Shown in pieces: positions 34,104 through 42,222 of a stretch of 64,000 nt of DNA. The position numbers and the translations under genes were made by a program. Location: contig NZ_JBJXRK010000006.1 in assembly GCF_046224405.1 (NCBI RefSeq), positions 43,437 to 107,436 of the forward strand, given 5' to 3'. Every line of letters begins with the position of its first letter. Position 1 is the first letter of the stretch. Source of the DNA: Gudongella sp046224405 (GTDB lineage: Bacteria; Bacillota; Clostridia; Tissierellales; Tissierellaceae). The notes below the pieces were generated by a model, which did not search any database, was not told the origin of the DNA, and saw only the letters and a list, made by a program, of their open reading frames with translations.

Positions 34104-35390
34104 ATGCGTCTTGAGTTAGGAAAGATACTAATTAAAGATGTAGTATTCGGCGATTCAACCAAGCTTGAGAATGGAGTTCTTACAATAAACAAATCAGAGT
34201 TGATTGATCTTGTTATGGAGGATGAACACATTAAATCAGTTGATGTTGATATTGCCAAACCAGGTGAGAGTGTAAGAATCACACCTGTTAAGGACGTAGT
34301 TGAACCAAGGGTTAAGGTTGAAGGACCTGGAGGGGTATTCCCAGGAGTGCTTTCAAAGGTCGACGTTGTAGGTTCTGGGAAGACCAATGTGCTGAAGGGC
34401 TGTTCAGTTATGACAACCGGTAAGATTGTTGGATTCCAGGAAGGTATCGTTGATATGTGTGGACCTGGTGCTGATTATACTCCGTTTTCAAAGTTGATCA
34501 ACATTGTAGTAAATTGTGAGCCTGTTGATGGTCTTAAGCAGCATGACCATGAAAAGGCAGTAAGATTTGCAGGCTTCAAGTCAGCGGCATATATAGCTGA
34601 AACTGCAAAATCATTGACCCCAGATGAAGTTGAAGTTTTTGAAACTGACACTTTTGTAGATGGAATGAAAAAATATCCTAATCTTCCTAAGGTTGGATAC
34701 GTCCACATGCTTCAGACACAAGGACTACTTCATGACACCTATGTATATGGAGTGGATGCAAAGCAGATTGTACCGACAATTCTTTATCCTACAGAAATCA
34801 TGGATGGGGCAATTGTAAGTGGAAACTGCGTATCTGCATGTGACAAAAACACAACCTATCATCATCTGAACAATCCAGTTGTCCATGACCTGATGGCAGC
34901 ACACGGAAAAGAGATCAATTATGTTGGAAACATAATCACCAACGAAAATGTCTACCTTGCAGACAAGGAGAGATCATCAAACTGGACAGCGAAATTGGCT
35001 GAATACCTTAACCTTGATGGAGTGGTAATATCACAGGAAGGATTCGGCAACCCAGACACTGACCTTATCATGAACTGTAAGAAGATAGAAGCAAAGGACA
35101 TCAAGACGGTAATAATCACTGATGAGTACGCTGGAAGAGATGGTGCCAGCCAGTCACTTGCTGATGCTGACAAGTCAGCAGATGCAGTGGTTACAGGCGG
35201 AAATGCAAATGAAGTAATAACCCTTCCAAAAATGGACAAGGTCATTGGTACACTAGCATACACTGATATAATTGCAGGCGGATTCGATGGAAGTTTGGCG
35301 GACGATGGAACAATCACAGTTGAGATTCAGGCCATCACAGGTGCTACAAACGAAATGGGATTCAACAAGATGTCAGCAAAAGGATTTTAG
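34104..35390 (+). CDS. grdE: Glycine reductase component B, GrdE proprotein
   Basis: A 428-residue precursor of the two smaller subunits of substrate-binding protein B for glycine. The family is cleaved at an Asn-Cys pair to give a pyruvoyl-type carbonyl that forms a Schiff base with glycine; here that site is SGNCVSACDKNTTY with Cys242. The ATG at 34104 follows GAGGAGGTG; GTG at 34095 lies within this site. The partner selenoprotein is GrdB downstream. The Cys residue number agrees with that known for related GrdE proteins. Confidence 0.95.
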   Translation: MRLELGKILIKDVVFGDSTKLENGVLTINKSELIDLVMEDEHIKSVDVDIAKPGESVRITPVKDVVEPRVKVEGPGGVFPGVLSKVDVVGSGKTNVLKGCSVMTTGKIVGFQEGIVDMCGPGADYTPFSKLINIVVNCEPVDGLKQHDHEKAVRFAGFKSAAYIAETAKSLTPDEVEVFETDTFVDGMKKYPNLPKVGYVHMLQTQGLLHDTYVYGVDAKQIVPTILYPTEIMDGAIVSGNCVSACDKNTTYHHLNNPVVHDLMAAHGKEINYVGNIITNENVYLADKERSSNWTAKLAEYLNLDGVVISQEGFGNPDTDLIMNCKKIEAKDIKTVIITDEYAGRDGASQSLADADKSADAVVTGGNANEVITLPKMDKVIGTLAYTDIIAGGFDGSLADDGTITVEIQAITGATNEMGFNKMSAKGF

Positions 35391-35446
35391 GAATATAAAT
35401 CAGGTATAAAAATAGAATAAAAAAATAAAGGAAAGGATGTGGCAAG

Positions 35447-35920
35447 ATGTCAATATTTAACGAGAACTCAAAAGTAATCGTAATTGGCGATAGAGACGGT
35501 ATTCCAGGGCCAGCCATGGAAGAATGCATAAAGACCACACCTGCAGAGGTAGTATTTTCAGCGACAGAATGTTTCGTCTGAACGGCTGCAGGAGCAATGG
35601 ATCTTGAGAATCAAAAGAGGGTAAAAGACCTGACTGAGAAATACGGAGCGGAGAACGTTGTAGTATTGATCGGTGGAGCAGAAGCTGAATCAGCAGGATT
35701 GGCTGCAGAGACAGTAACAGCAGGAGACCCTACATTCGCAGGACCATTGGCGGGAGTTCCGTTGGGACTTAAAGTATACCACGCAGTAGAGCCAGAATTT
35801 AAGGAATCAGTAGACGCAGATGTATATGATGACCAAATCGGCATGATGGAAATGGTGCTTGATGTGGATGCTATAGTAGAAGAAGTTGCATCAATGAGAA
35901 AAGAGCACGGCAAATACTAA
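35447..35920 (+). CDS. grdA: Glycine reductase selenoprotein A, copy 1 (Sec45)
   Basis: A 157-residue selenoprotein. It carries the carboxymethyl-selenoether between protein B and protein C. The in-frame TGA at 35579-35581 is codon 45 in the context ECFV-U-TAAGAMDLENQ, the invariant GrdA selenocysteine site; residue 43... Cys42 of the CFVU motif is also present. Conventional gene calling splits it and reports only the part from 35597. ATG at 35447 preceded by AAAGGAAAGG. The protein is identical to copy 2. A SECIS hairpin should lie just after the TGA, but I could not resolve one. Confidence 0.96.
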
Positions 35921-35965
35921 AAACAAGAACAATAGAATAAAAAACAAAGGAAAGGATGTGGCAAG

Positions 35966-36439
35966 ATGTCAATATTTAACGAGAACTCAAAAGTAATCGT
36001 AATTGGCGATAGAGACGGTATTCCAGGGCCAGCCATGGAAGAATGCATAAAGACCACACCTGCAGAGGTAGTATTTTCAGCGACAGAATGTTTCGTCTGA
36101 ACGGCTGCAGGAGCAATGGATCTTGAGAATCAAAAGAGGGTAAAAGACCTGACTGAGAAATACGGAGCGGAGAACGTTGTAGTATTGATCGGTGGAGCAG
36201 AAGCTGAATCAGCAGGATTGGCTGCAGAGACAGTAACAGCAGGAGACCCTACATTCGCAGGACCATTGGCGGGAGTTCCGTTGGGACTTAAAGTATACCA
36301 CGCAGTAGAGCCAGAATTTAAGGAATCAGTAGACGCAGATGTATATGATGACCAAATCGGCATGATGGAAATGGTGCTTGATGTGGATGCTATAGTAGAA
36401 GAAGTTGCATCAATGAGAAAAGAGCATGGCAAATACTAA
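35966..36439 (+). CDS. grdA: Glycine reductase selenoprotein A, copy 2 (Sec45)
   Basis: Second grdA, encoding the same 157 residues as copy 1, with the in-frame TGA for selenocysteine at 36098-36100. Only one silent base in the reading frame differs, so the duplication is recent or kept alike by gene conversion. GrdA serves every reductase type (glycine, sarcosine, betaine) as the common small selenoprotein, so two doses would raise its ratio to GrdB and GrdE. It lies 33 bases upstream of grdB. Standard calling starts it at 36116. Confidence 0.96.
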
Positions 36440-36472
36440 ACTCCTTAAGAATAGAGGAGAGGAGGGAATATT

Positions 36473-37783
36473 ATGGCGAAAATAAGAATTGTACACTATA
36501 TAAACCAATTCTTCGCTGGTATTGGTGGTGAAGAAAAGGCTGACATCAAGCCAGAGGTAAGAGAAGGCGCTGTAGGACCTGGAATGGCAATACAGGCTGG
36601 ATTTGGTGGAGAGGCTGAGATCGTAGCCACAGTAATCTGTGGAGACAGCTATTTTGGTGAAAATATCGATGCCGCCAAGGAAGAGGTTCTTGAAATGGTA
36701 AAGGGATATAGCCCTGACCTGTTTATTGCAGGACCCGCATTTAACGCAGGAAGATATGGTGTTGCATGTGGAACAATCACCGAAGCAGTGCAAAGCGAAC
36801 TGAATATTCCTGCTCTTACAGGTATGTATATTGAGAATCCTGGAGCAGATATGTACAAGAAAGCTGTATATGTTGTTGAGACCAAGAACAGTGCAGCTGG
36901 TATGAAGGATGCAGTTGCAAAAATGGTTCCTCTTGCCAAGAAACTTCTAAATGGTGAGGAAATTGGATCACCTTCAGAGGAAGGCTACATTGAAAGAGGA
37001 ATAAGAAAGAACTACTTCACTGAAAAGAGAGGCTCTGAAAGAGCTGTTGACATGCTTCTTAAGAAGTTGAAGGGCGAGGCGTTCACCACTGAATATCCAA
37101 TGCCTGATTTTGACAGAGTTGATCCTAATCCTGCAATAAAGGATATTACAAAGGCTAAGATTGCCCTTGTAACATCTGGTGGAATTGTACCAAAGGGAAA
37201 TCCAGATCACATAGAGTCATCTTCAGCTTCAAAATATGGAAAGTATGACATTGACGGAGTTATGGACCTGACAGCTGAGACCCATGAGACAGCCCATGGT
37301 GGATTTGACCCTGTTTACTGTAATGAAGACTCAGACAGAGTACTACCTGTGGATGTTCTTAGAGACCTTGAAAAAGAAGGTAAAATTGGAGAGCTTCATA
37401 GATATTTCTACTCAACGACTGGAAATGGTACTGCAGTTGGAAGCTCAAAGAAATTTGCAGAAGAGTTCAGCAAGGAATTGATTGCTGACGGAGTTGATGC
37501 GGTTATCCTTACCTCAACCTGAGGCACCTGTACACGTTGCGGTGCAACGATGGTTAAGGAAATTGAGCGAGCAGGTATTCCTGTAGTTCACATATGTACT
37601 GTAGTTCCAATATCCCTTACAGTAGGAGCAAACAGAATAGTTCCTGCAATTGCAATTCCTCATCCACTGGGAAATCCTTCATTGGACAAGGAAGAGGAAA
37701 AAGCATTAAGAAGAAAAATTGTTGAAAAATCTCTAGTGGCTCTTGAAACAGAGGTTACTGAGCAGACGGTATTTGATAAATAA
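36473..37783 (+). CDS. grdB: Glycine reductase component B, GrdB selenoprotein (Sec350)
   Basis: A 436-residue large subunit of glycine-specific protein B. The in-frame TGA at 37520-37522 (codon 350) lies in LTST-U-GTCTRCGA, the UxxCxxC site where glycine's methylene is attacked. Reading through joins the ORF ending at 37522 with the one seen from 37550. The stem GCACC/GGTGC right after the TGA is a SECIS candidate. ATG with GGAGGG. Preceded by GrdA copy 2 and followed after a hairpin by grdC. Confidence 0.95.
37520..37550 (+). promoter_or_regulatory. Candidate bacterial SECIS of grdB
   Basis: GCACC (37524-37528) pairs with GGTGC (37541-37545) around a 12-base loop, starting two bases after the TGA. 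Position fits a bacterial SECIS read by SelB; not tested. Confidence 0.5.
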
Positions 37784-37793
37784 TAATTGATTG

Positions 37794-37826
37794 CAAATGG
37801 GTGATAGTTGATGCTACACCCATTTG
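37794..37826 (+). other. Intercistronic hairpin between grdB and grdC
   Basis: CAAATGGGTG-A-TAG pairs with CTA-CACCCATTTG (37814-37826): 13 pairs with one bulged A and a six-base loop. No T run follows, so RNA processing or mRNA protection is likelier than termination. Confidence 0.6.
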
Positions 37827-37856
37827 TAAAACCTATTTTCAATGGAGGTGACTCGT

Positions 37857-39395
37857 TTGAGTTATTCAGTAGTAAAAGGAACAAGTTATGTACTTGTGCA
37901 TGCACCAGATATGGTACTTCACAATGGAACCACACAGACAACTGAGAAGCATCTGAATCCAAATTCAGAGTATCTTAAAAATTTACCAAAGAGCCTAAGG
38001 AGTTTTGATGAGGCCGTAAACTATCTTCCTAACCAGGTCTATATTGGAAACAATAAACCTGCAGACCTGAGAAAAGATCCACAGCCTTGGGTTGGAAAAA
38101 ATGTAGAAGGAGCATCAAAGAATGGCAAGCTTGGCGAGATAATGCCACAGGATGAGTTCATTGGACTTATCAAGATTGTTGATGCATTTGAACTTGTTAA
38201 GCTAAACAAGGAGTTTACTGCAGACGTAAAGAAAAAGCTTAATGACCATCCTCTTGTCAAGGATGAATTGGTGGCCAAGCTTAAGGAAGGCGAGGATATG
38301 GCCGACATCCAGAAGCTTGTTGACGAGCAGGGAGCAGAGCCCCTGTATATGAACAATGAAGTGATTGGATGCATCAAGAGAGCACATGATGTTGATATAA
38401 ACCTCAATGCCCACGTAATATTTGAAAACCTTGTATCAAAGGCATCAGGAGTCCTTGCTGCACTACATCTTCTTGACAAGACAGATATCAATGCAGAGGA
38501 AATTGAGTATGTACTGGAGTGTTCAGAGGAAGCCTGCGGAGATATGAACCAGAGAGGCGGAGGCAACTTTGCCAAGGCGATTGCTGAAGTTGCTGGGCTT
38601 ACAAAGGCATCAGGATCTGATGTAAGAGGCTTCTGCGCAGCACCAACCCATGCAATGATTTCAGCTGCATCAATGGTCAAGGCTGGAACCTTCAAGAATG
38701 TCCTTATTGTATCAGGCGGGTCAACTGCAAAGCTTGGAATGAACGGTAAGGACCACGTTAAGAAGGAACTGCCAATACTTGAGGATGTAATTGGAGGATT
38801 TGCAGTGCTTGTAAGTGAAAACGACGGAACCAGCCCTGTTCTTAGAACAGATCTTGTTGGAAGACATACCGTGGGTACAGGTTCATCACCACAGGCAGTA
38901 ATAACTTCACTTGTAACGGAGCCACTTGACAGAGGTGGACTGAAAATCACTGATATTGACAAGTACTCAGTTGAAATGCAGAACCCAGATGTTACAAAGC
39001 CGGCAGGAGCTGGAGATGTACCAAATGCAAACTATAAAATGATTGCAGCCCTTGGTGTAAAAAGAGGGGAAATTGAGAGAACGGCACTTAATGATTTCAT
39101 TGTAGAGCATGGAATGGAAGGATGGGCACCAACTCAGGGTCATATCCCTTCAGGAGTTCCCTATGTAGGCTTTGCAAAGGAGGATATTGAGGCAGGAAAT
39201 ATAAACAAGGCCATGATAATTGGCAAGGGAAGTCTTTTCCTGGGTAGAATGACGAACCAGTTCGATGGAGTTTCAATAGTTATGGAGAAAAATCCTGGAG
39301 TAGTGGAGGAAAGCAAAGGCGTATCTGAGCAAGAGGTCAGAGGTCTTGTAGCTGAGGCTATGAGAGATTTTGCTTCACATCTCCTTCAAGGTTAG
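37857..39395 (+). CDS. grdC: Glycine reductase component C, beta subunit GrdC
   Basis: A 512-residue subunit of protein C, which takes the carboxymethyl group from GrdA and forms acetyl-thioester then acetyl phosphate. It resembles FabH/thiolase-type enzymes in part (GGGNFAKAIAEVAG, DVRGFCAAPTHAMISAASMVKAG, HIPSGVPYVGFA). TTG start fits GGAGGTG; the ATG at 37842 is too early, lying before that site. Length matches known GrdC (about 510). Confidence 0.94.
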   Translation: MSYSVVKGTSYVLVHAPDMVLHNGTTQTTEKHLNPNSEYLKNLPKSLRSFDEAVNYLPNQVYIGNNKPADLRKDPQPWVGKNVEGASKNGKLGEIMPQDEFIGLIKIVDAFELVKLNKEFTADVKKKLNDHPLVKDELVAKLKEGEDMADIQKLVDEQGAEPLYMNNEVIGCIKRAHDVDINLNAHVIFENLVSKASGVLAALHLLDKTDINAEEIEYVLECSEEACGDMNQRGGGNFAKAIAEVAGLTKASGSDVRGFCAAPTHAMISAASMVKAGTFKNVLIVSGGSTAKLGMNGKDHVKKELPILEDVIGGFAVLVSENDGTSPVLRTDLVGRHTVGTGSSPQAVITSLVTEPLDRGGLKITDIDKYSVEMQNPDVTKPAGAGDVPNANYKMIAALGVKRGEIERTALNDFIVEHGMEGWAPTQGHIPSGVPYVGFAKEDIEAGNINKAMIIGKGSLFLGRMTNQFDGVSIVMEKNPGVVEESKGVSEQEVRGLVAEAMRDFASHLLQG

Positions 39396-39405
39396 AGGTG
39401 ATATG

Positions 39406-40587
39406 ATGTCTGAAAACAATGTAAAAGCCATGATTGGCAAGGTATTCAACGACATTGCCGACGCCATGGAAACCGGCCAGTTTGGACAAAGAGTTAGAGT
39501 GGGAATCACTACTCTTGGAAGTGAACTGGGCGTAGATAACATGGTAAAGGGTGCAGAGCTTGCCCAAAAGAGGGACAGTTCAGTAGAGGTGGTTCTTATT
39601 GGACCAAAGGTTGAATCTGACCTTACCCAGGTAGTCGTAGATACAGAAGAGGAAGGCTACAAGAAGATGGAGGAAATGCTTGACAAGGGCGAGCTTGGTG
39701 GATGTGTAACTCTTCACTACAGCTTCCCAATAGGCGTTTCCACAGTAGGTAGGGTAGTAACTCCTGGCAGAGGAAAGGAAATGTTTGTTGCAACTACGAC
39801 TGGTACTTCATCTTCACACAGAGTTGAAGCGATGGTGAAGAACGGAGTGTATGGTATTATTTCTGCCAAGGCAATGGGAGTTAAGAATCCAACACTTGGA
39901 ATCCTTAATGTGGATGGGGCACGACAGGTTGAAAGAGCATTCAAGGAGCTTATTGCAAATGGCTATGACCTAAACTTCACTGAATCAGCAAGGGCTGACG
40001 GAGGAGCTGTAATGAGAGGGAATGACCTTCTTGCAGGAACACCAGATGTAATGGTTACCGATACTCTTACAGGAAATATTCTCATGAAGATATTTTCATC
40101 TTTCACTACAGGTGGAAGCTACGAATCACAGGGCTTTGGCTATGGTCCTGGAATCGGAGAAGGATATGGAAGGCTGGTATTGATCCTATCAAGAGCTTCA
40201 GGATCTCCTGTAGTGGCTAATGCTATCAGTTATGCCGCTGATCTCGTAAAGGGAGATGTACACGGTGTTGCTAAGCAGGAATTTGAGGCAGTAAACAAGG
40301 CTGGATTCAAGGAAGTCCTTGCATCACTGACTAAGGAAACTAAAAAGGAAACCAGCGATGAGAAGGTAGTGGCACCTGAAAAGGAACCAGTTACTGGCAC
40401 AATCGATGGAATCGATATAATGGAGCTTGACGATGCAGTTGAAGTTCTTTGGAAGAACAAGATATATGCTGAGTCAGGAATGGGCTGTACCGGACCGATT
40501 GTTATGGTCAATGAGACCAAGTTAAATGAGGCTTTGGTGGTATTGGCCCAGGCTGGCTATGAAGTTGGAGAGGCAGACCCCTGTTAG
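39406..40587 (+). CDS. grdD: Glycine reductase component C, alpha subunit GrdD
   Basis: A 393-residue subunit of protein C related to the PlsX/fatty-acid-phosphate fold. GMGCTGPIV near residue 361 holds the Cys that carries the acetyl thioester in characterised GrdD. ATG at 39406 follows AGAGGTG with five bases; ATG at 39403 is too near. Last gene of the operon, followed by a strong terminator. No grdX is present in the operon. Confidence 0.94.
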   Translation: MSENNVKAMIGKVFNDIADAMETGQFGQRVRVGITTLGSELGVDNMVKGAELAQKRDSSVEVVLIGPKVESDLTQVVVDTEEEGYKKMEEMLDKGELGGCVTLHYSFPIGVSTVGRVVTPGRGKEMFVATTTGTSSSHRVEAMVKNGVYGIISAKAMGVKNPTLGILNVDGARQVERAFKELIANGYDLNFTESARADGGAVMRGNDLLAGTPDVMVTDTLTGNILMKIFSSFTTGGSYESQGFGYGPGIGEGYGRLVLILSRASGSPVVANAISYAADLVKGDVHGVAKQEFEAVNKAGFKEVLASLTKETKKETSDEKVVAPEKEPVTGTIDGIDIMELDDAVEVLWKNKIYAESGMGCTGPIVMVNETKLNEALVVLAQAGYEVGEADPC

Positions 40588-40591
40588 TAAA

Positions 40592-40625
40592 AAAACCCCC
40601 GGAAATTAATTTCCGGGGGTTTTAA
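40592..40625 (+). terminator. Terminator of the glycine reductase operon
   Basis: AAAACCCCCGGAAA pairs with TTTCCGGGGGTTTT around TTAA, a 14-bp perfect stem. Confidence 0.93.
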
Positions 40626-40687
40626 ATAACACAAAAAGAACCGGAACCTCTGTGTTTTTTGTAGTGGATACAAAAGTAGGCTGTGAA

Positions 40688-40716
40688 TTGTTAAAGGTAG
40701 ATAATTCTGATATAAT
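40688..40716 (+). promoter_or_regulatory. Promoter of rpoN
   Basis: TTGTTA (40688-40693) and TATAAT (40711-40716), spacer 17; ribosome site AAAGGAGGTGGG follows. Confidence 0.75.
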
Positions 40717-40744
40717 CATAATTAGATAAAAGGAGGTGGGACAT

Positions 40745-42115
40745 TTGAGGTTGAATTATGACCTGACACTTGAACAAAGCCAGAAGCTCATTATGACACC
40801 TGAACTGCGACAGGCCATACAACTGCTGCAATATACAAGTCTTGAACTGAATAGCTATTTAAAAAGGGAAATGGAGGAAAATCCTCTTCTTGAACTTGAA
40901 GGACCTTCTGATGATGCTCACAGCATGGAAACAGTCAAGGAAGAAAAGGATATAGACTGGAAGGAATTTCTTGAAAGCTATGATGATATAAGCTACAGGT
41001 CAGAGGTCGATAGAAACCGTAAGGAGTATTCCTTTGAAAACTTCGTGTCCTATACACCTTCATTAAAGGATTATCTTATAGAACAGCTTAATATGATAAG
41101 TCTAGATGCTGCGGAATATCGGATTGCAGACTATATTATCCAAAACATCAATTCCAATGGCTACTTGGATTCAACCACTTCCGAAATCTCCTCACAGTTA
41201 CGTGTTTCTGAAGAGGAAGTGGAGGCTGTCTTAACCGTAATACAATCCTTTGAACCTTATGGTGTTGGTGCCAGAAGTCTAAAGGAATGTCTGCTCATAC
41301 AGGTGAAGGATGAAAAGGATTTCCTTCTAAAGAGAGTTATAAACGACCATCTCGAGGATATAGCCTCAAATAAAATAGCTTTGATTGCCAAGGAGTTGGA
41401 TATAACAATTCAGAAGGCACAGGAGTATGTTGATTTCATAAAGTGTCTGGAACCAAAGCCAGGAAGAACCTTTAGGGGTGATGGGGATGATACCAGATAC
41501 ATTACCCCGGATGCATCCATAGAGGAAATAGATGGAGAGTTTGTTATATTCATAAATGATGTGACCGGTCCCAGATTGAATATTAACCAGTACTATAAAA
41601 GTCTTTTAAAGGATGGGGGAGATGTGGAGACAACGGAGTTCCTCCAAGAGAAGCTCAACTCTGCAATGTGGTTGATCAAAAGCATTGAACAAAGAAGACA
41701 GACACTTTACAAGGTTGTGGAATCCATATTGAAATATCAGAAGGAGTTTCTTATTCACGGTGAAAAAAGACTGGTGCCTTTGACATTGAAGGATGTTGCT
41801 GAAGATATTGAAATGCATGAATCTACTATCTCAAGAGCAACAAGCGGCAAATATGTTCAGACTCCAAGGGGTGTATTTGAGCTTAAATACTTTTTTACAA
41901 CTGGATTGTCAGGAAAATCTGGAGAAGTTTCAGCAACCAGTGTGAAATCAATAATAAAGGGTATAATAGATGGTGAGGACCAAAAGAAACCACTTAGTGA
42001 CCAGGTTATTTCAAATTTGCTTAAGGAAAGAGGCATGGAGGTTTCCAGGAGAACTGTGGCAAAGTACAGGGATGAGCTAAAGATTCCATCATCATCCCGA
42101 AGAAGAAGGTTTTAA
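40745..42115 (+). CDS. rpoN: RNA polymerase sigma-54 factor
   Basis: A 456-residue sigma-54 (SigL/RpoN). N-terminal Q-rich region I MTPELRQAIQLLQYTSLELN for activator response, core-binding and HTH regions, and the C-terminal RpoN box SRRTVAKYRDELKIPSSSRRRR (quoted in part as ARRTVAKYR-like) that reads the -24 element. TTG start at correct spacing. In many Clostridia it lies directly upstream of cggR-gap, as here. The window shows no clear enhancer-binding activator gene. Confidence 0.94.
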   Translation: MRLNYDLTLEQSQKLIMTPELRQAIQLLQYTSLELNSYLKREMEENPLLELEGPSDDAHSMETVKEEKDIDWKEFLESYDDISYRSEVDRNRKEYSFENFVSYTPSLKDYLIEQLNMISLDAAEYRIADYIIQNINSNGYLDSTTSEISSQLRVSEEEVEAVLTVIQSFEPYGVGARSLKECLLIQVKDEKDFLLKRVINDHLEDIASNKIALIAKELDITIQKAQEYVDFIKCLEPKPGRTFRGDGDDTRYITPDASIEEIDGEFVIFINDVTGPRLNINQYYKSLLKDGGDVETTEFLQEKLNSAMWLIKSIEQRRQTLYKVVESILKYQKEFLIHGEKRLVPLTLKDVAEDIEMHESTISRATSGKYVQTPRGVFELKYFFTTGLSGKSGEVSATSVKSIIKGIIDGEDQKKPLSDQVISNLLKERGMEVSRRTVAKYRDELKIPSSSRRRRF

Positions 42116-42129
42116 ATATCAGAGATGGC

Positions 42130-42158
42130 TTGAAAAATGGCTGTCTCTGGTATATAAT
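42130..42158 (+). promoter_or_regulatory. Promoter of the glycolytic operon
   Basis: TTGAAA (42130-42135) and TATAAT (42153-42158), spacer 17, upstream of the CggR-like operator. Confidence 0.75.
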
Positions 42159-42187
42159 GACATTAAGGATATTTTTTTACCCTATGT

Positions 42188-42222
42188 GGGACAAATAAGA
42201 ACAATAGGGACAAAATATGTCC
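42188..42222 (+). promoter_or_regulatory. CggR-like double operator
   Basis: GGGAC-N6-GAAC (42188-42202), four bases, GGGAC-N6-TGTCC (42207-42222). This matches the Bacillus CggR operator layout (CGGGAC-N6-TGTC twice, four bases apart), with a degenerate first half-site. It sits downstream of the promoter and covers the ATG at 42217. Confidence 0.75.

Larger units (their letters stand above)
35411..36440 (+). repeat. Tandem direct repeat carrying two grdA copies
   Basis: Copy 1 spans about 35411-35921, copy 2 about 35931-36440, with starts 519 bases apart. The coding parts differ by one silent change (CAC vs CAT for His near the end: 35916-region vs 36435-region). The leaders differ only in the A-rich stretch before AAAGGAAAGG. 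Each copy keeps its own ribosome site. Confidence 0.95.

Noticed and set aside
35411..36440. grdA duplication as assembly artefact
   Set aside because: Considered, but the copies differ by one coding base and by the A-rich leader, and the flanks differ, which argues for a real duplication. Read mapping is still the test.
37550..37783. Separate 77-codon ORF after grdB
   Set aside because: It is the C-terminal part of grdB after the selenocysteine UGA; treated as one gene.
38039..38962. 307-codon minus-strand ORF inside grdC
   Set aside because: It is antisense to a clearly identified gene, has no ribosome site, and its Ser/Pro-rich translation is typical of shadow frames opposite GCA/GGA-rich codons.
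42121..42152. Hairpin CAGAGATGGC/GCTGTCTCTG after rpoN as terminator
   Set aside because: Stem relies on G-T pairs and has no T run; it overlaps the -35 of the cggR promoter. Not listed as a terminator.
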